Under the pieces are notes generated by a model. It worked only from the letters and a program-made list of their open reading frames with translations, was not told the origin of the DNA and made no database searches. Below are positions 49,294 through 58,294 of a stretch of 64,000 bases of DNA, one piece after another. The DNA lies in contig NZ_CP075190.1 in the NCBI RefSeq assembly GCF_020510585.1, positions 3,408,001-3,472,000 on the forward strand, read 5' to 3'. This stretch comes from Ferribacterium limneticum (lineage in GTDB: Bacteria; Pseudomonadota; Gammaproteobacteria; Burkholderiales; Rhodocyclaceae). The first letter of the stretch is position 1. Every line of letters begins with the position of its first letter. The position numbers were made by a program, and so were the translations under genes.

Positions 49294-50385
49294 TTATTCG
49301 GCAGCCTCCGCTACCCGGCGCGCCCGAACTGCCGCAGCCAGCCGATCCAGTACGGTCACGCTGTCTTCCCAGTTGATGCAGGCATCGGTCACGCTCTGGC
49401 CGTAGGTCAGCGGCTTGTCCGGGACGATGTCCTGGCGGCCTTCGACCAGGTGGGATTCGACCATGACGCCGACGATGCGGTCTTCGCCGGCGGTCAGCTG
49501 GGCGGCAACACTGTCGCAGACTTCCATTTGCAGCTTGAATTGCTTGCGGCTGTTGCCGTGTGAAAAATCGACCATGAGCCGGGCAGCGAGGCCGGACTTG
49601 GCGATTTCGGTACACGCGGCATCGACGCTGGCGGCGTCGTAATTCGGTTCCTTGCCGCCGCGCAGGATGACGTGGCAATCCTCGTTGCCGGTCGTCGACA
49701 CGATGGCGGTGTGGCCGGACTTGGTCACCGACAGGAAATGGTGCGGCGAGTTGGCCGAGCGGATGGCGTCGACTGCGATGCGCATGTTGCCGTCAGTACC
49801 GTTCTTGAAGCCGACCGGGCAGGACAGACCGGAAGCCAGCTCACGATGCACCTGCGACTCGGTGGTACGGGCGCCAATGGCGCCCCATGAAATGAGGTCA
49901 GCCGTATATTGCGGCGTGATGGTGTCGAGAAACTCGGTGGCGCAGGGCAGGTCGAGCTCGTTAATCTCCAACAGAATGCGCCGTGCCAGACGCAGGCCTT
50001 CGTTGATGCGGAAGGTGTTGTCGAGGCGAGGATCGTTGATCAAGCCTTTCCAGCCGACCGTGGTGCGCGGCTTTTCGAAATAGACACGCATGACGACGAT
50101 GAGGTCTTCGGCGTATTTCTCGGCTTCCTTGGCCAGTTTTTTGGCGTAATCGATGGCCAGGTCGTGGTCGTGAATCGAGCAGGGACCGATGACCACCAGC
50201 AGGCGGTCGTCGGCGCCATGCAGGACGCGATGAATCGCCTGACGGGCGGCATAGGTTGTTTGGGCGGCGCGGGTGGACACCGGGTATTCCCGGAAAACGT
50301 GGGCCGGCGGCACCAGTTCTTTGATTTCCTTGATGCGCAGGTCGTCGGTATTCGGTTTGCTCGTTTGCGTGCTATGCGGCGTCAT
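49294..50385 (-). CDS. aroG: 3-deoxy-7-phosphoheptulonate (DAHP) synthase
   Basis: A 363-residue class I DAHP synthase, joining phosphoenolpyruvate and erythrose-4-phosphate at the start of aromatic amino acid synthesis. VVIGPCSIHDHDLAIDYA, MRVYFEKPRTTVGWKGLIND, GARTTESQVHRELASGL, PVGFKNGTDGN and FSHGNSRK are all present. Start MTPHSTQTSK chosen with a GAGG site. Which amino acid inhibits it cannot be told from sequence. Confidence 0.96.
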   Translation of the reverse strand: MTPHSTQTSKPNTDDLRIKEIKELVPPAHVFREYPVSTRAAQTTYAARQAIHRVLHGADDRLLVVIGPCSIHDHDLAIDYAKKLAKEAEKYAEDLIVVMRVYFEKPRTTVGWKGLINDPRLDNTFRINEGLRLARRILLEINELDLPCATEFLDTITPQYTADLISWGAIGARTTESQVHRELASGLSCPVGFKNGTDGNMRIAVDAIRSANSPHHFLSVTKSGHTAIVSTTGNEDCHVILRGGKEPNYDAASVDAACTEIAKSGLAARLMVDFSHGNSRKQFKLQMEVCDSVAAQLTAGEDRIVGVMVESHLVEGRQDIVPDKPLTYGQSVTDACINWEDSVTVLDRLAAAVRARRVAEAAE

Positions 50386-50488
50386 GGCCAGCCTCATCCA
50401 AAAATGCTGAAAACCCGGCATTCTACCGGATGCCCATGGAAGATTTCGTTCTGGCCGCCTTGAACCAGCGGCAAACAGCCTGTTTTGA

Positions 50489-51271
50489 TTACTTCGGCAG
50501 CTTCTCGTAGAGGCCGACCACCCCTTCCATCTCTTCAAGGATGCGTTCGCTCGTCGTCGCCACGGCCAGTTGTGCCCGCTTGTCACCGCCGGTTTTCTGA
50601 TTGAGAGCGCTCTCGAAGAAAATCCACTGCTGCTTGACGAGGCCGAGGCTGTCGTTGATCAGACCAGTATTGGCCGGAGCCCCGCCCAGTTCCTGCAGCG
50701 CCTCGCTGAAATCCTTGCGCGCCTTGCCCAGATTGGCGCCAGCGCCACTGTCGGCAATGCCCCACGAAGCGGCCTGGTAATATTTGGCCATACGCTGCGA
50801 CAACATGCGCTGGCGCCCCGAGACGTTGACCAGACGGCCGGCGTTCGAGCCTGATTTCTTTTCCAGCTGGACGGTGGCCTGATGCGCCAGTTCCAGCACC
50901 TCTTCGGAAATAGCCAGCACTTTTCGCCCGTTTTCCGGCGACGGCGTCGCCCCCACCAGCACATCCTTGTAGGCCAGCCAGGACTTTTCGAGCTTGAGGT
51001 AGGTTTCCTTGATTTCCGGTGTCGGCGCGTAGTTCTTCAACTCGACGAGTTGCCGGTCGAAGACAGCAATGGAGCCATCAAGAATCTTCCTGCTCCGGTC
51101 GACGTCGATTTGTTGGCCAATCTGGAAATAGGCCTTGGCCATGCGCTGCGACAGCATCCGTTGCCGACCGGCCTTGTTGATCGCCGAATTGATGTCGCTG
51201 ATCTGCGCCTGCGCCTCATGGCCGGCCAGGCTAAGGAAAAATGCGAGCAATGCTGACAACAGGGTCTTCAC
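50489..51271 (-). CDS. periplasmic protein with two PilJ-type (nitrate-sensor-like) repeats
   Basis: A 260-residue protein with a signal peptide (about 1-22) and two copies of the PilJ/type IV pili methyl-accepting N-terminal motif: KAGRQRMLSQRMAKAYF near residue 32 and VSGRQRMLSQRMAKYYQ near residue 148. In other proteins this module senses nitrate or similar small molecules from a membrane receptor. Here there is no signalling output, so it may be a stand-alone binding protein. It follows aroG and precedes cytochrome c4 on the same strand. Confidence 0.85.
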   Translation of the reverse strand: MKTLLSALLAFFLSLAGHEAQAQISDINSAINKAGRQRMLSQRMAKAYFQIGQQIDVDRSRKILDGSIAVFDRQLVELKNYAPTPEIKETYLKLEKSWLAYKDVLVGATPSPENGRKVLAISEEVLELAHQATVQLEKKSGSNAGRLVNVSGRQRMLSQRMAKYYQAASWGIADSGAGANLGKARKDFSEALQELGGAPANTGLINDSLGLVKQQWIFFESALNQKTGGDKRAQLAVATTSERILEEMEGVVGLYEKLPK

Positions 51272-51374
51272 GAGGCCTCCCGGGATGGCTTTTTCGAGCC
51301 AAGAGGATAGCCGCGGCGTTTACCGCAGGACCATGATACGAATCAACAATGTCACACGACGGTAAATCCGTCGC

Positions 51375-52007
51375 TCAGGGCATCTGCGTCAGGTAGTTGG
51401 CAATGGCCGTGATGTCTTCGTTCTTGAGCGGGGCCGTGGCAATCGCCATGAGCTGATTGTTACGCACGCCGGTCATGTCGCGATAGCGGGTGATCGAGCT
51501 TTTGAGGTATGGCACTTTTTGCCCGGCGAGACGGGGAAACAGCTCGTTGCCGCGCGCCTGTTCGCCATGGCAGCGAACGCACAGCTTGGCGAACAGCTCC
51601 TTGCCGCGCGGCACCTGGCTGTTGTCGGCGATGGATGGCGGCACCTTGATGCTGGCGTAGTAGTGGGCGACCTGAATGCGCTCTTCTTCCTTGAGCACCT
51701 TGATCAGGCCTTGCATGAACTGATCCTTGCGCTCGCCGGCACCGAACTTGCGGATCTGTTCGAGCAGGTAGGCCGGGTTCTGGCCGGCCAGGTTGGGCAC
51801 GTCGGGGGTCTTGCTGATGCCCTCTTCACCGTGGCAATTGGCGCAGAAAAAAGTGGCCTTCTTGCCGGCATCGATCGCCGCACGCAAGGCGACCGGATCG
51901 GCACTGAGAGACTTCAGGCGCTCCTGGGCAGGACCTCCCGGAACAGCGGACTGAGCGAACACCGAAGCAGACAGCAAGCAGCCTGCGAGAAAAAGCAACG
52001 CGCGCAT
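51375..52007 (-). CDS. dihaem cytochrome c4-type protein
   Basis: A 210-residue periplasmic protein with signal peptide (MRALLFLAGCLLSASVFAQS) and two c-type haem sites, CANCHGEEG near residue 55 and CVRCHGEQ near residue 148. Each domain has a later Met (for example QFMQGLI and QLMAIATAPL) that could be the sixth ligand. This two-domain layout is cytochrome c4, an electron donor to terminal oxidases. Start is set by the signal peptide. Confidence 0.9.
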   Translation of the reverse strand: MRALLFLAGCLLSASVFAQSAVPGGPAQERLKSLSADPVALRAAIDAGKKATFFCANCHGEEGISKTPDVPNLAGQNPAYLLEQIRKFGAGERKDQFMQGLIKVLKEEERIQVAHYYASIKVPPSIADNSQVPRGKELFAKLCVRCHGEQARGNELFPRLAGQKVPYLKSSITRYRDMTGVRNNQLMAIATAPLKNEDITAIANYLTQMP

Positions 52008-52035
52008 CAAAATACCCCCACAAAATGTGCCGGTA

Positions 52036-53481
52036 TTATGCCGTTCCACCCACCGTCAGTCCATCAATACGCAAAGTGGGTTGTCCGACACCGACCGGAA
52101 CGCTCTGTCCATCCTTGCCGCAGGTGCCGACACCGGGGTCGAGTTTGAGGTCATTGCCGATCATCGAAACGCGGGTCAGCGCGTCCGGGCCGTTGCCGAT
52201 CAGCGTCGCGCCCTTGATCGGGCGGGTCACCTTGCCGTCTTCGATGAGGTAGGCCTCGCTCATCGAAAAGACAAACTTGCCGCTCGTGATATCGACCTGA
52301 CCACCGCCGAAATTGGCGGCGTAGATGCCCTTCTTGACCGACTTGATGATTTCCGCCGGATCGTGCTTGCCGGCCAGCATCATGGTGTTGGTCATGCGCG
52401 GAATGGGCAGGTGGGCGAAGGATTCGCGCCGGCCGTTGCCGGTCGGGGCGACACCCATGAGGCGGGCGTTCAGGCTGTCCTGCAGATAGCCCTTGAGGAT
52501 GCCGTCCTCGATCAGCACGGTGCGCTGCGTCGTGTTGCCTTCGTCGTCGATGTTGAGCGAACCGCGGCGGTCGACAATCGTGCCGTCGTCGATGACGGTG
52601 ACGCCCTCGGCGGCAACGCGCTGGCCAACCCGGCCGGAGAAGGCCGAACTGCCCTTGCGGTTGAAGTCGCCTTCGAGCCCGTGGCCGACGGCTTCATGCA
52701 ACAGGATGCCGGGCCAGCCGGCACCGAGTACGACGGTCATCTGGCCGGCCGGGGCCGGATCGGCGTGGAGGTTGGTGACGGCCTGATGGACGGCTTCCTT
52801 GGCGTAGCGCTGGAGGACTTCGTCGTCGAAATAGCCGAAATCGAACCGGCCGCCGCCGCCCGACGAGCCCTGCTCGCGCTTGCCGTTTTCTTCGATGATG
52901 ACCGAGATCGAGCAGCGCACCAGCGGCCGGATGTCGGCGGCCAGACGGCCATCGGAGCCGGCGACGAGGACCACTTCGTATTCGCCGGCGAGCGAGGCCA
53001 TGACTTGCAGGACGCGCGGATCGAGCGCCCGGGCAAAGCCTTCAAGGCGTTCGAGCAACTTGACCTTGGCTTCGGCCGGCAGGGAGGCAATCGGGTCGTT
53101 CGGGACGTACAGCGACCTTGCCACGGTCGACGGGAAAAATTGGCCAAAATTGGAATTCTGCCCGGTCGCGGCAATCGCCCGCACGGCGTTGGCGGCATCG
53201 CCGAGCGCCTGCGAACTGATATCGTCGGAATAGGCAAAGGCCGTTTTCTCGCCCGAGATGGCGCGCACGCCGACGCCCTGGTCGATGTTGAAGCTGCCCG
53301 ACTTGACGATGCCTTCGTCGAGACTCCACGCCTCGGAGCGCGAGTACTGGAAATAGAGATCGGCGTAATCGACCTGATGCGTCAGGATCTGGCCGAAGGT
53401 TCGCGACAGGTCTCCTTCGGTGAGCGAGAAGGGGGCCAGCAGCAGGGATTCGGCCTGGGCCAACGCGCTGTTTTGAGTCAT
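52036..53481 (-). CDS. tldD: metalloprotease TldD
   Basis: A 481-residue subunit of the TldD-TldE (PmbA) protease, which processes small peptides such as microcins. The family zinc motif lies in [16 protein letters not shown], with further signatures [19 protein letters not shown] and [13 protein letters not shown]. Start [10 protein letters not shown]; the partner tldE is not here. An in-sense motif copy at 53119-53160 encodes F-F-P-S-T-V-A. It is in the common yhdP-nit-tldD cluster. Confidence 0.95.
   Translation of the reverse strand: MTQNSALAQAESLLLAPFSLTEGDLSRTFGQILTHQVDYADLYFQYSRSEAWSLDEGIVKSGSFNIDQGVGVRAISGEKTAFAYSDDISSQALGDAANAVRAIAATGQNSNFGQFFPSTVARSLYVPNDPIASLPAEAKVKLLERLEGFARALDPRVLQVMASLAGEYEVVLVAGSDGRLAADIRPLVRCSISVIIEENGKREQGSSGGGGRFDFGYFDDEVLQRYAKEAVHQAVTNLHADPAPAGQMTVVLGAGWPGILLHEAVGHGLEGDFNRKGSSAFSGRVGQRVAAEGVTVIDDGTIVDRRGSLNIDDEGNTTQRTVLIEDGILKGYLQDSLNARLMGVAPTGNGRRESFAHLPIPRMTNTMMLAGKHDPAEIIKSVKKGIYAANFGGGQVDITSGKFVFSMSEAYLIEDGKVTRPIKGATLIGNGPDALTRVSMIGNDLKLDPGVGTCGKDGQSVPVGVGQPTLRIDGLTVGGTA
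53119..53160 (-). repeat. dispersed motif copy inside tldD
   Basis: On the minus strand: CCAATTTTGGCCAATTTTTC then CCGTCGACCGTGGCA. In sense with the gene. Confidence 0.8.
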
Positions 53482-53491
53482 GAATGCTTCC

Positions 53492-54301
53492 TTAAAGTTT
53501 ACGGTGGGCAAGCGCCGGCAGGCTCTCGCGAATTTCGGCAAGTCGCTGGTGATTGAGGTCGGCGATAACGACGCCCGGCCCCTTCAATTTGCGGTCGAGA
53601 ATCTCGCCCCACGGGTCGATGATCATGCTGTTACCGTGCGTCATGCGACCATTTTCATTGCGCCCGCCCTGTCCGACAGCGAGAAGATAACACTGGTTCT
53701 CGATGGCCCGGGCGCGCAGCAAAATTTCCCAGTGCGCCTTGCCCGTCGTTTCGGTGAAGGCGGCCGGCACGAGGATCAGGTCAACCGGCGCCAAGGCCCG
53801 GTACAACTCGGGAAAGCGCAGGTCGTAGCAGATCGACAGGGCGACCTTGCCGAACGGCGTGTCGACTGCGACGGGTTGGTCGCCCGGCTCAATGAAGCTG
53901 GCCTCATCGTAGGACTCCTCGCCTTTCTTGAAGCCGAACAGGTGGATCTTGTCGTAACGCGCGACGCATTCGCCAGCCGGGTTGAAGACCAGGCTGGCAT
54001 TGCGCATCCTGTCCGAACGGCTGGCGGTCAACGGGATCGAACCGGCAAAAATCCAGATGCCGTGGCGCTGCGCCGTCTCGGCCAGCCAGGACTGGACAGG
54101 ACCGGCGCCAAAATCCTCGCGCGCCCGGACGCGGTCGGCATCGACCGCACCGATGATGGGAAAATATTCAGGCAGCACGACCAGTTGGGCGCCCTGCGTG
54201 ACAGCCTCGTCGATCAGCCGGCCGGCCGTCGCCAGATTGTCGGCCACGCGAGGCCCGGAAATCATCTGCACGGCGGCGATACGGCAATTCTGCTTGCTCA
54301 A
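53492..54301 (-). CDS. nitrilase-family carbon-nitrogen hydrolase
   Basis: A 269-residue hydrolase with the Glu-Lys-Cys triad: Glu in VVLPEYFPI, Lys in [13 protein letters not shown], Cys in [13 protein letters not shown]. It resembles the Nit1/NitA group, which in several organisms removes deaminated glutathione; the function here is inference. The start is a TTG at 54301 overlapping the yhdP stop (TTGA). tldD follows after ten bases. Confidence 0.9.
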   Translation of the reverse strand: MSKQNCRIAAVQMISGPRVADNLATAGRLIDEAVTQGAQLVVLPEYFPIIGAVDADRVRAREDFGAGPVQSWLAETAQRHGIWIFAGSIPLTASRSDRMRNASLVFNPAGECVARYDKIHLFGFKKGEESYDEASFIEPGDQPVAVDTPFGKVALSICYDLRFPELYRALAPVDLILVPAAFTETTGKAHWEILLRARAIENQCYLLAVGQGGRNENGRMTHGNSMIIDPWGEILDRKLKGPGVVIADLNHQRLAEIRESLPALAHRKL

Positions 54302-57300
54302 GGCTTGCTCTCCATGGGGTTGCTGTCCTCTTCCAACGTTGCTTCAGGCTTGGCCTCGGGTGTCGACTCCCCGGCCTTGTCGACCTTCGGATCGGCCCAG
54401 GTGCCGGTCACATGATAGCGGTAGCTGAACAGGCGGTTGAGCGGTTTTCGCAGCACCGTGTTGGCGACCAGCGCCGCTGCCCCCACCACTGGATTGACCA
54501 GCGCCGCCGCGCCGACGGCTGCCAGCCCGCCCAGTTCCGGACGGACGACCACCTGCAAATCCTGCGTTTCAGCCTTGAGATCGGTTTCGCCCTGCATTTC
54601 GATCTGCGCCGATGGCCCGGAGATACGCAGCGGCTCGATGGTGCGCATGATGCCCTTGCGAATCGACAGCTTGCTGTCGATGCTGTCGAAAGCCAGTCCG
54701 TCACTGAAAATATCGCGAAAATCCAGGGTCAGTCGGCGCGGCAGCGATTGCAGCGAAATCAGCCCGAGCAGCTTGCCGACGCCCGGTTCGAGCTTGTTGA
54801 ACTGGCCTTTTTCGGCCTCGACATTGAGTTGTCCGGTCAGCGACGGGTAGTGAATGCCGGTCAGCGGCCCGTTCCATTGCAGGTCACCAGTCATTTTTGC
54901 CTTGCCGCGGCGCATCGTATCGGCGTAGCCAAGGCGGTCGAGCAATTTGCCGGCATCCTTGGCGTTCAATTCAAAATCCAGCCGCGTTTGATGACGCCCG
55001 GCATTGACCCACACCCCCTTGCCCTTCAAACCACCATCCGGGTTCTCAAGGCTCAGCGTATCGAGGTGCCACGCCCCCTTGTCGTTGCGCGCCTTCAGTT
55101 CGAGCCGGCCCAGCGCCTTCTCGCCGAGGTAGAAATCATCGACCGTCAGGCTCATCCCGGGCAACGTATTGATCAGCGACGAGGCGCCTTCGGCTGCCTC
55201 CGCCGCCGGCCGCACCACGAGGCGCTTGAAGTTGCCCTCAACCCAGCCCTCGCCGGCGCTCTTCCAGAACACCTCACCAACTGCCTCGCGGGTATTCAGG
55301 CCGATCTGCCAGCCGCCATCACGTGGTCGCAGGCTGACATCAACCTGGTTGTAATCGCGGTCAAAGAGGTGCAATTGTGGCGTTTTCAGCGTCACGATAT
55401 TGAGCGCCAGACCGCCACCATCGGCACCGCCGGCCGCCCCCTCGGGCAGGAAATTCTTCCAGGCATCGGCATCGATGCGCGACGTCGCCACGCGCACCGC
55501 CAAGCCCTTGTCCGGCAAACGCGGCTCGGCATCGCCAACAGCAAAGACGCCGCGCTCCCAGCTCTCGCCCTTGCGCACGATCAAGCCCTGGGCCACCTTG
55601 CCGAGCGTGATCCGGTATTGCTCGCGCTGGGCATCCGGCGCCGTCCGCTCAATGCGCAGGGCGAGCGGCATCGTCGCGTTCTTGTTCAAGGGGTCGGGCA
55701 GCGGTGAACTGATGCCAATCAGGTCGGATTCGACCACCACATCGGCATTGCGCCGACGGATGCCGATGTCCGCCTTCCACGCGGCATTGCCGCTCAAATG
55801 GTTGATCAGCGGCCAGCCGAAATACTTGCTGACCTCGCCGATACTGGCCGTGCCGGTAGCTACCACACCAACCTTGCCGTCGGCGCTCTTCACCTGGACC
55901 TTGAGCGGCCCACCAAAAACCTGGCCGGCGATATCCTTTGCCGACACGGTATTTTCGGTTAGCAACAGGCGCCCATTGACCTGCGTCAGCATCGGCAAGC
56001 CGGCCAGCGGCTGCAACTGGTTATTCTGGAAACGATAGTCGCCGCGCACCTTGGTATCGAGCGCATGGCGCAGCGGAATATCCAGCTCGAGATTCAGGCT
56101 GCCGTTGCCAATCGCCTTCATGCCATCGGTGAAGCGATCGATCTGCTCGGCCACCGGGCTCTGCTCGATGAAACGGAAGAACTCGCTGGTCGGCCCCTGG
56201 GCGATGCCGCGGACCAGCAACATCTCTTCGTGCGATTCGAAATCCGGGATGTCGACTTTCACATCTGCCAGTGAGGCACCCAGGATGCGGCCCTTGTTAG
56301 CCTTGATCCGCATGCCGGTATCGAAGCTCATGTCGGCATCGATATCGTCGATGACCGGCCAGCCGTCGGCGTAATCGACCTTGGCGCCGGTCGCCTTGGC
56401 GGTGACGATGAACCTGCCGCCCTTGCCGTCGCGGAACGGAAAATCCTTGAGGTTGCCCTTGAGAATGAGCTTGCCGTCGTAGCCGCGGCCACCGACGATG
56501 CCGCGCCGTATCCAGTTGCGGGCGCCGGCATTGACGGCGTGTGGCATGTAGCGCCAGACCGCAGTCCCTTCGCCACGTTCGACGCTGGCCGTCAGATCGA
56601 CTTCGCCCGGACCGTCGCCGGTGTAGCGATACGTCCCCTGGGCCGAGCCGGCGGCATCCGGACCGGCGAATTCGAGTTTTTCCAGCTTGATATCGGTCCC
56701 TTGCGGCGAATTTTTCCAGCTCGCCTTGGCCTTCAGCGCGTCGAGCGCGATGTCCGGCTCAGGGAAAATGGCCGGCAGGGACAGGCTGGAAACGCCGGAA
56801 TCCAGTCTCAGGTCACCGCCTTTTTCCGTCAGATCGATCGACCCTGAAACGCCCCCGGCGCCAGGAAAAATGCCGGCGGCCTCGATCCCCATGTCGCGGA
56901 AACCGGCCTTCAGGCTGTAGCGTTTCAGTGTCTCGCCCGCCAGCGACCAGCTGGCCTTCAATTCGGTAATCTGGCCCTGCGGCCGATGGCGGATCAGCAG
57001 TTCGCGGCTCTGCGCGTCGAGCGGCAAATAGGACGCCAGACGGCCGAGCGCCGCCAGATCGAGAAAACTGGCGCTGGCATTGCCGTTGACCGCAGCACCC
57101 GCCGGGTCCAGTCGCCAATCAACCTTGAAATCGGTCGGCGCGATGCGGATGCCATCCTGCGTTTGCAGTTCGACCTTGTGGCCGACAACCGCCCATTCAT
57201 CGGCCTTGTAGCGCCCTTCGAGACGGCCGCGCATGCTGGCCAGCTCAAGTTCGGGCAGCTTGCGGCCGAGGCGGATGTGCAATTCTTCGAGCGCCACATC

Positions 57301-58194
57301 GGCCGTCAGCTTGCCGGCACCATCGTCGAGATCGCCCCAGACGCGCAAGGCGCCGCGGCCCTGCGGCAAATTGACCGGGTAATCGACCCAGGCACGCCAG
57401 CCAGCCAGATCGGCATAATCGAGTTCGACAAAAATCTGCCCGGACAAATGCTCGAGCGCCTCGCCGAGGTCGCCCTTGACCTCGCCACGGATATCGACGC
57501 GGGCCGCCAGTTCATCGGGTGGCGCTGCCGACAGGCCGAAACGATGGCGCCGGCCGCTGTTGTCGAGGGCGAACTGGAGGTCTTCGAGGACCAGCGGCGG
57601 CGCCTTGCGCAGCCGGTCGTCCCAGACAATCGTCGCATCACGGATGCGAATGCGCTTCTGTTCGAGCACCCACTCGCCAAAGGCCGGGTCGCTCTCGCCC
57701 TCGGCGTCAACGCCGGCCACCGTAATCTTGCCGTTGGCATCGCGCCGGACATGCAGCACCGGACCATCGAAAGCCAGCAGGGCCAGCGTTGGCCGCAGGC
57801 GCCACAAGGTCTGCCACGACAGCACACCCTCGACCCGGGTCAGCGAGAAAGCCGGAGCGCCCTGACGGTCGGCAATCACCACGTCATTGAGCACCAGATC
57901 CGGATTCAGCCCCTGCCAGCGCGCCTCGATGCGGCCGATCTTGACCGGCAGCCCGACGGCGCGCGTCGCTGCCTGCTCGATCTCGTTCTGGTATTGGCTG
58001 ATCTGGGGCAAGACCGCATAGCGCAGGGCCAGCACCAGGATGACAAAAGCCAGCCAGGCAGCGAACAGCCCCCAGCCCAGAACGCGAATGGCGCGGCTGG
58101 CGAGCAGGGGCCACAGCCAATGCAGCCGGTGATACAGCGCAATTCGCAGATCGGACGGAATTACTGGGGGATTTCGCGGCAACGGCTCACTCAC
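54298..58194 (-). CDS. yhdP: YhdP/AsmA-like envelope protein
   Basis: A 1298-residue protein with one N-terminal membrane helix (about 34-58, VLGWGLFAAWLAFVILVLAL). A long periplasmic beta-rich region follows, ending in the AsmA-like block LTGQLNVEAEKGQFNKLEPG, SLQSLPRRLTLDFRD and LVNPVVGAAALVANTVLRKP. YhdP is thought to move phospholipids between membranes. The last 40 residues are Pro/Glu-rich. The cluster yhdP-nit-tldD is conserved in gamma- and betaproteobacteria. Confidence 0.93.
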   Translation of the reverse strand: MSEPLPRNPPVIPSDLRIALYHRLHWLWPLLASRAIRVLGWGLFAAWLAFVILVLALRYAVLPQISQYQNEIEQAATRAVGLPVKIGRIEARWQGLNPDLVLNDVVIADRQGAPAFSLTRVEGVLSWQTLWRLRPTLALLAFDGPVLHVRRDANGKITVAGVDAEGESDPAFGEWVLEQKRIRIRDATIVWDDRLRKAPPLVLEDLQFALDNSGRRHRFGLSAAPPDELAARVDIRGEVKGDLGEALEHLSGQIFVELDYADLAGWRAWVDYPVNLPQGRGALRVWGDLDDGAGKLTADVALEELHIRLGRKLPELELASMRGRLEGRYKADEWAVVGHKVELQTQDGIRIAPTDFKVDWRLDPAGAAVNGNASASFLDLAALGRLASYLPLDAQSRELLIRHRPQGQITELKASWSLAGETLKRYSLKAGFRDMGIEAAGIFPGAGGVSGSIDLTEKGGDLRLDSGVSSLSLPAIFPEPDIALDALKAKASWKNSPQGTDIKLEKLEFAGPDAAGSAQGTYRYTGDGPGEVDLTASVERGEGTAVWRYMPHAVNAGARNWIRRGIVGGRGYDGKLILKGNLKDFPFRDGKGGRFIVTAKATGAKVDYADGWPVIDDIDADMSFDTGMRIKANKGRILGASLADVKVDIPDFESHEEMLLVRGIAQGPTSEFFRFIEQSPVAEQIDRFTDGMKAIGNGSLNLELDIPLRHALDTKVRGDYRFQNNQLQPLAGLPMLTQVNGRLLLTENTVSAKDIAGQVFGGPLKVQVKSADGKVGVVATGTASIGEVSKYFGWPLINHLSGNAAWKADIGIRRRNADVVVESDLIGISSPLPDPLNKNATMPLALRIERTAPDAQREQYRITLGKVAQGLIVRKGESWERGVFAVGDAEPRLPDKGLAVRVATSRIDADAWKNFLPEGAAGGADGGGLALNIVTLKTPQLHLFDRDYNQVDVSLRPRDGGWQIGLNTREAVGEVFWKSAGEGWVEGNFKRLVVRPAAEAAEGASSLINTLPGMSLTVDDFYLGEKALGRLELKARNDKGAWHLDTLSLENPDGGLKGKGVWVNAGRHQTRLDFELNAKDAGKLLDRLGYADTMRRGKAKMTGDLQWNGPLTGIHYPSLTGQLNVEAEKGQFNKLEPGVGKLLGLISLQSLPRRLTLDFRDIFSDGLAFDSIDSKLSIRKGIMRTIEPLRISGPSAQIEMQGETDLKAETQDLQVVVRPELGGLAAVGAAALVNPVVGAAALVANTVLRKPLNRLFSYRYHVTGTWADPKVDKAGESTPEAKPEATLEEDSNPMESKP

Positions 58195-58294
58195 GCGTCG
58201 AACCGCTTTGCCAGAGGGGGGAATAGATCACTACAATCGGGGACTGAATAAAAGCGACATTCTACCTTTTCGGCCAAGCTGCCGACGGACCATC

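Noticed and set aside
57080..57100. CCGTTGACCGCAG inside yhdP as a further copy of the dispersed motif
   Set aside because: Only the core resembles the motif; the T tract and TTCC arm are missing, so chance is likely.
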